Below, one piece after another: positions 47,526-54,930 of a stretch of 64,000 nt of DNA. This DNA is from a virus: positions 124,001-188,000 of the IMG/VR virus record IMGVR_UViG_3300046170_000378; one strand, written 5' to 3'. A model generated the notes under the pieces. It had not been told where the DNA came from, did no database searches, and saw only the letters and a program-made list of their open reading frames with translations. Positions within the stretch are counted from its first letter, which is position 1. Every line of letters starts with the position of its first letter. The translations under genes were made by a program, and so were the position numbers.

Positions 47526-47684
47526 ATGAAGAAGCGTAAACTATCGCGTGAGGATATTAATCCCGAAGATCGTAAACGTAAACTCAACTTTAAAAAGAAG
47601 AGACAACGTAATCAAGAACCAACTTTTGACCACCGTAGAGTTAGAAGTTTAAAAGATTTAGATGACTATGAAGAAGAATTCTAA
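47526..47684 (+). CDS. Small basic protein (52 residues)
   Basis: A 52-codon frame, extremely rich in Lys and Arg in the first 35 residues with an acidic end, probably nucleic-acid binding. Overlaps the following 35-codon gene in another frame. Confidence 0.5.
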   Translation: MKKRKLSREDINPEDRKRKLNFKKKRQRNQEPTFDHRRVRSLKDLDDYEEEF

Positions 47685-47775
47685 ATGGAATTGGACCATG
47701 ATAATCACATGGTCTATTCTTATGACAATATCATATGCACTTTGGTCAACAATATTTAAAGCTGTTCTAACATGA
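47668..47775 (+). CDS. 35-residue single-pass membrane peptide
   Basis: Starts inside the previous gene and ends with an ATGA overlap into the next. The sequence is a basic start followed by one hydrophobic helix (WTMIITWSILMTISYALW). The coupled overlap supports translation. Such peptides in phages may alter the host membrane; no specific role is known. Confidence 0.5.
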   Translation: MKKNSKWNWTMIITWSILMTISYALWSTIFKAVLT

Positions 47776-47978
47776 ATGGATATTATATAAGTGATGAGTA
47801 TAGAACTAATTCAAAAAGTCTTGTTCCAGGAGGATGGGATGTTGAAGTAGAATTTCACAACAATGAAAAGAGAATTTACTCAAACATTAAAAACACAGAA
47901 GCATACGCTAAGCATATATTGGCAAATGATAAAAATGTGAAATCAGTAACAGTAATCGGAGAAAGTAAGACGCAATGA
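47772..47978 (+). CDS. Small hypothetical protein (68 residues)
   Basis: A 68-residue beta-alpha-beta protein (WDVEVEFHNNEKRIYSNIKNTEAYAKHIL...VKSVTVIGE) resembling other single-domain phage accessory proteins. Coupled to both neighbours by four-base overlaps. Confidence 0.5.
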   Translation: MNGYYISDEYRTNSKSLVPGGWDVEVEFHNNEKRIYSNIKNTEAYAKHILANDKNVKSVTVIGESKTQ

Positions 47979-48184
47979 AAGAAGAAGATTTTATACACAG
48001 ACACATTGAGAGCATATTAGATGTTCCTGGTGATCTTAGTTCTGGAATCAACGGTTGTATACTCGCAACTGCATTCGACAGAGCATGTAATATCCTAGAA
48101 GCTAATGGATCTAAAAAACCCAGAGTCGTGCAAGTAATAGATGATCCAGAGTGCGAACTCACATATTTGGTAGAAAATGAATGA
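47975..48184 (+). CDS. Small hypothetical protein (69 residues)
   Basis: A 69-residue acidic protein without recognised domain, coupled upstream by an ATGA overlap and overlapping the next gene by eight bases. Confidence 0.45.
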   Translation: MKEEDFIHRHIESILDVPGDLSSGINGCILATAFDRACNILEANGSKKPRVVQVIDDPECELTYLVENE

Positions 48185-48305
48185 CGATATGATATTTTGG
48201 GACGATATGTGGAACATGTCGGATAAAAAATTAAAAAAAATAACAAAACATGAAGATACTTCAGAAGATAGCGTGGAAGACACGCAAGTGGAACCTAAAG
48301 ATTAA
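48177..48305 (+). CDS. Small acidic protein (42 residues)
   Basis: A 42-codon frame starting inside the previous gene (MNDDMIFWDDMWNMSDKK...). Asp/Met/Trp-rich start, acidic end. It overlaps the next gene by 56 bases, so at least one of the two starts is uncertain. Confidence 0.35.
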   Translation: MNDDMIFWDDMWNMSDKKLKKITKHEDTSEDSVEDTQVEPKD

Positions 48306-48582
48306 CCTATTTGATTTATTCCTCCATGATGGCGATGGCTGTTGGGGATTTGTTTTGTTTGAAATAGTACATAATTTCGAAACAAAGTCATTGTTGGCTT
48401 TTGAGTTTAGATTACCAAACGGAGGCAATGTTAAAGAATTCACCATTGATAACTGGGATTTCTTATTCGTTAGAAGTTATATGTATAAGCAATGGGCAAA
48501 GTTAGACGACAGAAAGATGTGGTCTGGACCTCTTTCTAGATGGGATGAGATTAAATTGAAGGTGCTTGAGAAAATACTTTGA
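48250..48582 (+). CDS. Hypothetical protein (110 residues)
   Basis: A 110-residue protein with alternating strands (LFDLFLHDGDGCWGFVLFEIVHNFETKSLLAFEFRLPNGG) and a Trp-rich C-terminal half. No family recognised. The true start may be later than the ATG used, because of overlap with the small acidic gene. Confidence 0.5.
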   Translation: MKILQKIAWKTRKWNLKINLFDLFLHDGDGCWGFVLFEIVHNFETKSLLAFEFRLPNGGNVKEFTIDNWDFLFVRSYMYKQWAKLDDRKMWSGPLSRWDEIKLKVLEKIL

Positions 48583-48610
48583 TTTTTTTTGAAAATAGTT
48601 TAGCCCAGAT

Positions 48611-48641
48611 TTTTTTATGTCAAAAGAATTTGGTATATTAG
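48611..48641 (+). promoter_or_regulatory. T-run/ATGTC and GGTATATTAG promoter for the LPD29 gene
   Basis: TTTTTTATGTC (48611-48621) and TATATTAG (48634-48641), 37 bases before the start. The upstream block AGCCCAGATTTTTTTATGTC is also found near 58157 and, with one difference, near 49990. Confidence 0.65.
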
Positions 48642-48677
48642 TAGAGTAATTAATAGTTAAACTAAAAAAAACAAATT

Positions 48678-49052
48678 ATGCCTTACATTAGTAAAGAACA
48701 AGTAAAAGAAAAAAGAAAAGCTCTTAAAGCTGCACTTCCGCAGTACAAATTATCTATTACCACTGAGCATTATAGCGGTATCAAAGTTGCCATTATGGAA
48801 GGACCTACAGATTTTGGGTCTACATACGAGCAGCTTAATCATTTTCACGATTACAGAGAAGAAAGATGGAATAGAGACACCGAACAGTATGAATCTAATC
48901 CACAAATAGCAGACGTTATGGATGTTATTATGCCTATTTTAAACGAGGGCAAAGGTGAAGGATTTGAAGACAGTGATTATGGACATGTGCCGTCATATTA
49001 CACTTGGGTACATATCGGTAAATGGGACAAACCATATACTATTAAAAAATAA
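48678..49052 (+). CDS. LPD29-domain protein
   Basis: A 124-residue protein. PYISKEQVKEKRKALKAALPQYKLSITTEHYSGIKVAIMEGP matches the start of the large-polyvalent-protein associated domain LPD29, found in phage and plasmid polyvalent proteins and as a single-domain protein. Such domains are thought to be injected or early-acting factors; the precise function is unknown. It leads a promoter-driven cluster of short genes. Confidence 0.65.
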   Translation: MPYISKEQVKEKRKALKAALPQYKLSITTEHYSGIKVAIMEGPTDFGSTYEQLNHFHDYREERWNRDTEQYESNPQIADVMDVIMPILNEGKGEGFEDSDYGHVPSYYTWVHIGKWDKPYTIKK

Positions 49053-49219
49053 TGAAAAACGAAAAGTTTTTGGAAGCTGTAAATATTTTTGGTAAAGATG
49101 TGGTTGACGAGGTTATTGCCATCGTCAATCTCTCTGATCCAGATACTGCAGCAATTCAATTTGAAGACGATGATCTAGAGGATCATGTAGCATGTGTAGA
49201 ATTTATATACTTTAGTTAA
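49052..49219 (+). CDS. Small acidic protein (55 residues)
   Basis: Starts on the last base of the previous stop (TAATG). Acidic, mixed alpha/beta, no domain recognised. Confidence 0.45.
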   Translation: MKNEKFLEAVNIFGKDVVDEVIAIVNLSDPDTAAIQFEDDDLEDHVACVEFIYFS

Positions 49220-49220
49220 T

Positions 49221-49334
49221 ATGAAAAAAATCAAAACAATTATTAGAAAAATAGAAGCAACCGACATCTTTTTGATTACGGCATTCGGCTTGTATTTAAC
49301 TCTTTTAATTTCAAATCTTTTGAAAATGATGTAA
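49221..49334 (+). CDS. 37-residue single-pass membrane peptide
   Basis: Basic N-terminus followed by one hydrophobic helix (DIFLITAFGLYLTLLISNLL); one base after the previous stop. Another of several tiny membrane proteins in this region. Confidence 0.45.
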   Translation: MKKIKTIIRKIEATDIFLITAFGLYLTLLISNLLKMM

Positions 49335-49364
49335 ATTTTCCAGAAAGTATGTAATTATACTTAT

Positions 49365-49556
49365 ATGGAAAACAAAATCAAAACACCAATCGTAGAATTA
49401 ATTGAGCAATTTGAGTCAGAGCTACATCACAGTAGCACTCGTCAAGGATTACAATATGCGATTGAAATTTCTAAGCGAATGCTTAAGAAAGAACAGAAGA
49501 TAATGTGCTGGTTTGCTCAAGAGTGGCACGAAATGAAAATTAAAACAGAATACTAA
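49365..49556 (+). CDS. Small hypothetical protein (63 residues)
   Basis: A 63-residue helical protein (ELIEQFESELHHSSTRQGLQYAIEISKRMLKKEQKIM). Coupled by a one-base overlap to the next gene. Function not recognised. Confidence 0.5.
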   Translation: MENKIKTPIVELIEQFESELHHSSTRQGLQYAIEISKRMLKKEQKIMCWFAQEWHEMKIKTEY

Positions 49557-49981
49557 TGCAAGAATTATTTAAAGAAAGAGTTAATTATAACAAATTAGGT
49601 GGCAAAGAGCAAGAGGTTTATAATTTTGCTAAAACAGCAGCAGTACTAGTAGAATATGGATTTGCGTGTTCTCAGATCACAGCAGATAAGCATGGTGCAG
49701 ACATGATTGCATATCATATAGATACAGCTACTCCATATTCTATTCAGCTAAAAGGCTCCAGGGCTACACTGGATCGTAAGTATTCTGGTAAAAACATTTG
49801 GATTGCATATACAGATCGTAAAACAAATGAGCTTTGTATTTATAATCATGATCAAGCTGCAGAGATATTTGAAAAAACCAAATCAGGTCAATGTGACACA
49901 TGGAAAAACAAAGGATGGTATAGTGGAATGAGTATGCATAAACATTTTGAAGAAATTATTACTCGTTTAAAAATAAATTGA
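49556..49981 (+). CDS. Putative PD-(D/E)XK-like protein
   Basis: A 141-residue protein. GADMIAYHIDTATPYSIQLKGSRATLDRKYSGKNIWIAYTDR has the order D...(20)...Q-L-K-G of restriction-endonuclease-like folds, preceded by a helical YNFAKTAAVLVEYGFACSQI segment. This fits small Vsr/restriction-like nucleases, but the middle acidic residue is Gln, so activity is uncertain. Could also be a non-catalytic relative. Confidence 0.4.
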   Translation: MQELFKERVNYNKLGGKEQEVYNFAKTAAVLVEYGFACSQITADKHGADMIAYHIDTATPYSIQLKGSRATLDRKYSGKNIWIAYTDRKTNELCIYNHDQAAEIFEKTKSGQCDTWKNKGWYSGMSMHKHFEEIITRLKIN

Positions 49982-50000
49982 AAATAATTAGTCCCAGATT

Positions 50001-50030
50001 TTTTTATGTCAATTATTTGTGGTATATTAG
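50001..50030 (+). promoter_or_regulatory. T-run/ATGTC and GGTATATTAG promoter for the ligase operon
   Basis: TTTTTATGTC (50001-50010) and TATATTAG (50023-50030), 24 bases before the start at 50055. The leader GTATTTAAAAGCTAAAAGAT is identical to that of the promoter at 57862-57894. Confidence 0.65.
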
Positions 50031-50054
50031 TATTGTATTTAAAAGCTAAAAGAT

Positions 50055-50285
50055 ATGACAATTAAACAATTTTACTTAGAGAACTATCCAAGCGATGATT
50101 TGGGTACTGAGATCGATGAAAGCGCAACTTTTGCAGGTTTGCTAAATAATATAATTACAGCCAACGACGTGTATTCATATATTGGTGTAGGTGATAGTAT
50201 TATTAGAGAAAGATTATTTTCTAAATTAGCAGAACAATTAAACACAAGTTACGATTACGTTTATAATTTATGGTTAAAAAAATAA
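50055..50285 (+). CDS. Small hypothetical protein (76 residues)
   Basis: A 76-residue helical protein whose end overlaps the DNA ligase start by 16 bases. No domain recognised. Confidence 0.5.
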   Translation: MTIKQFYLENYPSDDLGTEIDESATFAGLLNNIITANDVYSYIGVGDSIIRERLFSKLAEQLNTSYDYVYNLWLKK

Positions 50286-51580
50286 AAGACATGACAGATT
50301 TTCAACTTATTGCAGATTTCGTTGAAGCATCAAATGCTACGAACTCTAATTCAGATAAACTAGAAGTTATCAAAGAATATACTCAGTATGATATTGTGTG
50401 TAAGGCACTTAATTATACTTACGACACATTTAAACAATATGGCGTAACTTCTGCTAATTGTAAGAAAAATTCAGATTTGGTAAGTCCTTACCACCAATTT
50501 GAAGACTTTTTCTTGTTGTTAGATTATCTAAACGATAGAACTCTTACGGGCCACGATGCAATTAAATCAGTTAACCGATATGTGTCAGATAATCCGCTTT
50601 ATGCAGATCTTATTTGGAATATTATCGATCGTAACTTGAAGACTAGATCTACTGCATCTATGATCAATAAAGTAAAACCTGGCCTAATTCCTACATTTGA
50701 TGTGGCACTCGCTCAAGCATATGACGAGAAGACTAAGAAAAAGGTAGATTGGAATGATGGTTGGTATGCAAGTCGTAAACTTGATGGAGTTAGGTGTCTT
50801 GGTGTTATTGATGATAAAGGTAAAGTTAAATTTTACTCAAGACAAGGTAAAGAGTTTTTGACTCTTGACAATCTTAAGCCATCGATTGAGAAGCTTGGCC
50901 TAACTAACATGGTTTTTGACGGAGAAGTTTGTGTAGTAGATGAAAATGGTAATGAAGATTTTCAAGGTATTATTAAAGAGATCAAACGAAAAGATCATAC
51001 TATTGAAAAGCCATTCTATTATATCTTTGATTTATTGACTTCTAAAGATTTTGCAGATAAAGAATCTATCACTACACTTTCTGAAAGACTTGAAACTGCA
51101 AGAGCATATGTAATGAATGACGATTACATTGGAGTTTTAAAACAAATTTTGGCAGATGACATGGTAATGGAAACTATGATGGAAAAGTCAAAGCGTGAAG
51201 GTTGGGAAGGTCTTATGTTGCGTAAAGATACAACTTACAAAGGTAAGCGTTCTAATGATGTTCTTAAAGTTAAGAAATTCTTTGATGATGAGTATGTAGT
51301 TGTCGATCTAGAAAACGATACACATCGTGTTATTGTCGATGGCACAGAGGTTGAAGAAGTAATGTTGAAGAATGTTATTATTGAACACAAAGGAAATCGC
51401 GTACAAGTCGGCAGTGGCTTTAATCATGAGCAGCGTAGATACTATTTCCAAAATCCTAATCAGATTTTAGGAAAACAAATCACAGTTCAATACTTTGAAG
51501 AAACAACAAATATGAATGGAACTCACTCACTAAGATTTCCAGTAATTAAAGCGGTGTATGAAACACCAAGAGACATTTAA
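50270..51580 (+). CDS. 30: ATP-dependent DNA ligase
   Basis: A 436-residue ligase (T4 gp30 is 487). The nucleotidyl-transfer lysine is in ASRKLDGVRCLG (motif I). FYSRQGKEF is motif Ia/II, MVFDGEVCVVDENG motif III, FYYIFDLLT motif IIIa, EGWEGLMLRKD motif IV and DVLKVKKFFDDEY motif V, followed by an OB-fold domain. The N-terminal 130 residues are an extra helical domain. It seals nicks in replication and repair. An ATG at 50291 is an alternative start. Confidence 0.92.
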   Translation: MVKKIKDMTDFQLIADFVEASNATNSNSDKLEVIKEYTQYDIVCKALNYTYDTFKQYGVTSANCKKNSDLVSPYHQFEDFFLLLDYLNDRTLTGHDAIKSVNRYVSDNPLYADLIWNIIDRNLKTRSTASMINKVKPGLIPTFDVALAQAYDEKTKKKVDWNDGWYASRKLDGVRCLGVIDDKGKVKFYSRQGKEFLTLDNLKPSIEKLGLTNMVFDGEVCVVDENGNEDFQGIIKEIKRKDHTIEKPFYYIFDLLTSKDFADKESITTLSERLETARAYVMNDDYIGVLKQILADDMVMETMMEKSKREGWEGLMLRKDTTYKGKRSNDVLKVKKFFDDEYVVVDLENDTHRVIVDGTEVEEVMLKNVIIEHKGNRVQVGSGFNHEQRRYYFQNPNQILGKQITVQYFEETTNMNGTHSLRFPVIKAVYETPRDI

Positions 51581-51591
51581 ATATAAATAAT

Positions 51592-51816
51592 ATGAGATAT
51601 ACAGTAACTTACGAGGTTTACATTGAAGGCGACAATGACAAACATGCCCTTTCTAAGGCAGAACTAATAGCCAAAAATCAAAACGCATTACATCCGAGTC
51701 AAAGATGGGATGTACATAAACTACATATCACTCCATTTGCATCATTAAATGTAAAAGAAGTCGATATTGATGCTATTAGAACAGAAAAATTACTAAAAGA
51801 AGATTTACCATTTTAA
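51592..51816 (+). CDS. Small hypothetical protein (74 residues)
   Basis: A 74-residue protein (YTVTYEVYIEGDNDKHALSKAELIAKNQNA) with the strand-helix layout of short phage accessory proteins, between ligase and glycosylase genes. Confidence 0.5.
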   Translation: MRYTVTYEVYIEGDNDKHALSKAELIAKNQNALHPSQRWDVHKLHITPFASLNVKEVDIDAIRTEKLLKEDLPF

Positions 51817-51818
51817 TT

Positions 51819-52673
51819 ATGCCAGAATTAGCCGAACTTAAATTAACATCAGATTACGTAAATAATTGCTCAGAAGGAGTAACATATGCTCGCGTAGAAA
51901 AGAATCCCCAACACAAAGGTAAGGAGCTAGATATTCCATTTAAATATTTCAGGCTTAAATCAGAAAGTAAAGGTAAAGAAATTGTACTAACTATTAAAGA
52001 TGAAGATAGCAAAGATTTTATTCCTATTCGTATTACTATGGGAATGTCAGGTCATTTTCAACTAACAAATACTGGCCAAGAGCCAAAGCACGCACACCTT
52101 AAGTTCCATCGAAAAGACGGCACTACACTATCGTTTGTAGATGTACGTAGATTTGGTAAATGGACACAAGGTGTTGCATGGAACGAGGACAGAGGACCAG
52201 ATCCAACGTCAGATTTCGATGCCTTCTTTTTGAATATTATGACTAATCTTACTAAAAGAACATTTCGTAAGCCACTTTATGAAGTTCTTATGGACCAAAA
52301 ATGGTTTAATGGGATTGGTAATTATCTAAGAGCTGAAATTATATTTAGAGCAGAGAATGTTGATCCATTTCTCCCAGCATCTCAGCAAATTGCTAAGTAC
52401 CCAAAGATCTTGGAACTATGTAGAGATATTCCGATGTTGGCGTATGCCAAAGGAGGCGGAAGTATTCGAGACTGGGACAATCCATTTGGATCTGATGCCA
52501 TCCAAGAAAAATTTATGCTCTGTTATGGAAACAAAACGATGGATACTCGTATAGATCCTAAGGGACGTAGATTTTGGTATGATCCTAAATGGAACGCACC
52601 GATGCACAGAGACGATTTAAAAGATTGGGATTATTATAGCGGCTTACCAAGTCCTTCAGCATATAAATCATAA
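51819..52673 (+). CDS. Fpg/Nei-family DNA glycosylase
   Basis: A 284-residue protein. Met1-Pro2-Glu3 (PELAEL) provides the catalytic N-terminal proline and glutamate after Met removal. Other family features are MGMSGHFQL, SFVDVRRFGKW and the helix-two-turn-helix MDQKWFNGIGNYLRAEIIFRA. The C-terminal finger region has only one Cys and ends GRRFWYDPKW, so it looks zincless, like NEIL1-type enzymes. It would excise oxidised bases and cut the strand by beta/delta elimination. In a phage with modified bases it may protect or edit its own DNA. Confidence 0.85.
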   Translation: MPELAELKLTSDYVNNCSEGVTYARVEKNPQHKGKELDIPFKYFRLKSESKGKEIVLTIKDEDSKDFIPIRITMGMSGHFQLTNTGQEPKHAHLKFHRKDGTTLSFVDVRRFGKWTQGVAWNEDRGPDPTSDFDAFFLNIMTNLTKRTFRKPLYEVLMDQKWFNGIGNYLRAEIIFRAENVDPFLPASQQIAKYPKILELCRDIPMLAYAKGGGSIRDWDNPFGSDAIQEKFMLCYGNKTMDTRIDPKGRRFWYDPKWNAPMHRDDLKDWDYYSGLPSPSAYKS

Positions 52674-52684
52674 ATAAATTGATA

Positions 52685-52930
52685 ATGAGAAACACAGTTA
52701 AATTACCACAGCCACAAAAGGATATTATTGTAAAAGCCTTACAAGTTTATCAAACAGCATTAAGAACGTTAGAAGATAAAACTGATGATCAAGAATTTAC
52801 TGACTTTGATATTACTGCTTTAACTGGAATGTTTAAGGACATTGATGTTGATATAAGAATTGAATTAGATGAAGAGGTACACAACTCATTTGTACACCGT
52901 CATGGTGTAGATTTTCCAATGTATGTTTAA
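52685..52930 (+). CDS. Hypothetical protein (81 residues)
   Basis: ATG 52685 preferred over an upstream TTG. Helical N-terminal half (KDIIVKALQVYQTALRTLED) and acidic C-terminal half. Its last codons begin the repeated junction motif. Confidence 0.5.
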   Translation: MRNTVKLPQPQKDIIVKALQVYQTALRTLEDKTDDQEFTDFDITALTGMFKDIDVDIRIELDEEVHNSFVHRHGVDFPMYV

Positions 52931-52941
52931 CACCAAAGACA

Positions 52942-53091
52942 ATGGGTAATTACTTAAAGCAAGGATTTGTAAGAGAGTTGGAATGGAAACTCAACAGAGA
53001 AGAAATCTCTTACTCTAAAATGGTAGAGTTGATGGAAGAAGAATGCATAAAGAACTATAATGCAGAAACCTTTAAAACCAAAGAGAGATGA
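52942..53091 (+). CDS. Small hypothetical protein (49 residues)
   Basis: A 49-residue, charged helical protein starting at a junction repeat and ending TFKTKER within the next repeat. ATGA overlap with the following gene. Confidence 0.5.
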   Translation: MGNYLKQGFVRELEWKLNREEISYSKMVELMEEECIKNYNAETFKTKER

Positions 53092-53246
53092 GACCATTAG
53101 ACAATGTTCAAATGATTGAAGTCAAAGAAGGGGTAGTAACCATCACTTATAAAGATGGTACAACACTTACCACTAAAGAGGATATTACACTTGGACTTGG
53201 GTATAAGAATGAGAATGATATACCATTAAATGACCATTGTCTTTAA
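53088..53246 (+). CDS. Small hypothetical protein (52 residues)
   Basis: A 52-residue beta-rich protein (VQMIEVKEGVVTITYKDGTTLTTKEDITL) between two junction repeats. No family recognised. Confidence 0.5.
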   Translation: MRPLDNVQMIEVKEGVVTITYKDGTTLTTKEDITLGLGYKNENDIPLNDHCL

Positions 53247-53258
53247 CACCAAAGAGAA

Positions 53259-53543
53259 ATGAGTGAAGTAAATCCAAATTACAATCCACAAGCAGATTTT
53301 GACAACTTTGGTGAAGAGATGGAACACATCGTTAAGACAACACCTAAAGAGGTGCTAAAAAAGGAGTGGGATAAAGTATTAGCAGAATATGGTACTGATA
53401 CACACGACAAGATTCTATCTATGACTGATGACTTTGTTCAGTCTAATCGTAGTGAAGGACAAACCTATGCTCATTATCACTATGATATGATGGCAGACTT
53501 TGCTCTACATATATTAGAAACCTTTAACACCAAAGAGAGATGA
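53259..53543 (+). CDS. Hypothetical protein (94 residues)
   Basis: A 94-residue acidic helical protein, starting at the third junction repeat and ending TFNTKER in the fourth. ATGA overlap to the next gene. Confidence 0.5.
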   Translation: MSEVNPNYNPQADFDNFGEEMEHIVKTTPKEVLKKEWDKVLAEYGTDTHDKILSMTDDFVQSNRSEGQTYAHYHYDMMADFALHILETFNTKER

Positions 53544-53623
53544 AAGAAGAAAGAATTTATACAATAATTAATATTCTTACAGTGATTGGATTTTTTACTC
53601 TAATGATACTAGGATCAAAATGA
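53540..53623 (+). CDS. 27-residue membrane peptide
   Basis: Starts at the fourth junction repeat; a short charged start and one hydrophobic helix (IINILTVIGFFTLMILG). ATGA overlaps on both sides support translation. Confidence 0.45.
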   Translation: MKEERIYTIINILTVIGFFTLMILGSK

Positions 53624-53859
53624 CAGAAGAACAAATTGATAGAATTATAGAAATGGCTTGGGAGGATAGAACTCCATTTGAAGCGATAGAATTCCAATTT
53701 GGTCTTAAAGAGAATGATGTTAGGAAGCTAATGAGGAAACACATGAAAGAATCCTCGTTTAAAATGTGGAGAGAAAGAGTTAAAGGCAGAAAAACAAAAC
53801 ATGCCAAAAATAGCGAAGGTACCAGATTTAAAAGCAAGAATCAAAAAGCAAATAGATGA
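53620..53859 (+). CDS. DUF2805/TIGR03643-family protein
   Basis: A 79-residue basic protein. RIIEMAWEDRTPFEAIEFQFGLKENDVRKLMRKHMKESSFKMWRERVKGRKTKH follows a bacterial family annotated DUF2805/TIGR03643 almost throughout. The first half resembles a helix-turn-helix, the second is highly basic, so nucleic-acid binding is likely. Common in bacteria including Bacteroidetes, so it is a candidate host-derived gene. Confidence 0.7.
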   Translation: MTEEQIDRIIEMAWEDRTPFEAIEFQFGLKENDVRKLMRKHMKESSFKMWRERVKGRKTKHAKNSEGTRFKSKNQKANR

Positions 53860-54479
53860 AAAAATTAGAAAGAATGCAGAACTTGATTGTAGTTGGTCAT
53901 CCAGATCAAAAATCATTCTGTTACGATGGGATCTTTAAAACAATTCAAGAGACGTTATTGTCGCAAGATGGATATTTAAATGAGATCGAAGTAATTGATC
54001 TTTACAGAGATGATTTCTCTCAGCCGAGAACAGATCTTATTAAGAAATATCAAGAACTAGTGACATGGGCAGACAGAATCTATTTTGTATCTCCTGTTTG
54101 GTGGTTTAGACTTACACCAAGAACAGAAATCTTTTTTGATGAGGTGATGACACCTGGTTTTGCATATAAATTTATACCTCTTTTTGGTAACTATGCATAT
54201 CCTAAGCCATTCTTAAGTGATAAAAAGGTAAGAACGTACATTACTCACGGTGCTCCTGCGCTTCCGGTAAAAACACTCTATTTGAACTCAGTTAAACTAA
54301 GATTAGTAATGGGAGTATTTACATTTGTGTTCGGATGGAACATTTCTAGATGGCTAAAAACTAAACAATTTTGGGCAGTACCATTTGTAAGTGCAGAAAA
54401 AAGAGCTAAATATTTAGAAACAGTTAAGAAAGACATCATAAAAGATATTAAGAAACATCAAATAAAACAAGTAAAATGA
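53856..54479 (+). CDS. Flavodoxin-fold NAD(P)H:quinone oxidoreductase-like protein
   Basis: A 207-residue protein: the N-terminal NLIVVGHPDQKSFCYDGIFKTI phosphate/FMN loop, IEVIDLYRDDFSQPRTD, the WADRIYFVSPVWWFRLTPRTEIFFDEVMTPGFAY active-site block and VRTYITHGAP are typical of the quinone oxidoreductase/KefF-like flavodoxin family. Probable two-electron reduction of quinones in the cytoplasm. A metabolic or redox-protection gene unusual for a phage. Confidence 0.75.
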   Translation: MKKLERMQNLIVVGHPDQKSFCYDGIFKTIQETLLSQDGYLNEIEVIDLYRDDFSQPRTDLIKKYQELVTWADRIYFVSPVWWFRLTPRTEIFFDEVMTPGFAYKFIPLFGNYAYPKPFLSDKKVRTYITHGAPALPVKTLYLNSVKLRLVMGVFTFVFGWNISRWLKTKQFWAVPFVSAEKRAKYLETVKKDIIKDIKKHQIKQVK

Positions 54480-54655
54480 AAAAGATTAACAAATTCTTTC
54501 AGAGCTGGTATCCAGTGATCTTCGCGTTTATGTGTCTACTCTATTCAGTAGGTTTGGGATTAGCTGGTCATACAGAAGAGGCCCAATACTCAGCACATTG
54601 GCCAGGAACTATCCTCCTTTTTGCGATAGCAATCAGACAAAGACGCACATCATGA
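54476..54655 (+). CDS. 59-residue two-helix membrane protein
   Basis: Two hydrophobic segments (WYPVIFAFMCLLYSVGLGLA and HWPGTILLFAIAI) separated by a short acidic loop, Arg-rich C-terminus. ATGA overlaps to both neighbours. A possible antiholin-like or envelope protein; no family recognised. Confidence 0.5.
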   Translation: MKKINKFFQSWYPVIFAFMCLLYSVGLGLAGHTEEAQYSAHWPGTILLFAIAIRQRRTS

Positions 54656-54930
54656 GTCCAACGTTTTTTCTAGTAGGTGGAATTATTTTCGCAGCTTACA
54701 TGTATTTTACTATATGGAACATATTCTATAGTTCAAGAAAAAGCAGAGAAGAAAACTACCCTACTGTGAATAGAGTATCAGATGAAGTGGATATGGATGG
54801 CATGGGAAACTTTAGTAGGTTTCCTTCTACTGAACCAGCTCCCAGAAAAAGAAATAAAAAGAGTAAGAAAAGATCAATTAACGAGATTAGACAAGTTAAA
54901 GATTCTGTTTACAAAGCACCTGTAAAATAA
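54652..54930 (+). CDS. Single-pass membrane protein with basic cytoplasmic tail
   Basis: About 92 residues from ATG 54652, which overlaps the upstream stop. One N-terminal membrane helix (FFLVGGIIFAAYMYFTIWNIFY), then a charged region ending in a strongly basic tail. The next gene starts immediately at 54931. Confidence 0.5.
   Translation: MSPTFFLVGGIIFAAYMYFTIWNIFYSSRKSREENYPTVNRVSDEVDMDGMGNFSRFPSTEPAPRKRNKKSKKRSINEIRQVKDSVYKAPVK

Larger units (their letters stand above)
52926..53542 (+). repeat. Four copies of a 20-base gene-junction repeat
   Basis: TTTAACACCAAAGAGAGATG-type repeats occur at 52926-52944, 53071-53090, 53242-53261 and 53523-53542. Each ends on the ATG of the next small gene and includes or flanks the stop of the previous one; two copies encode the C-terminal T-F-(N/K)-T-K-E-R. 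Variation is limited to one to three bases. Confidence 0.75.
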
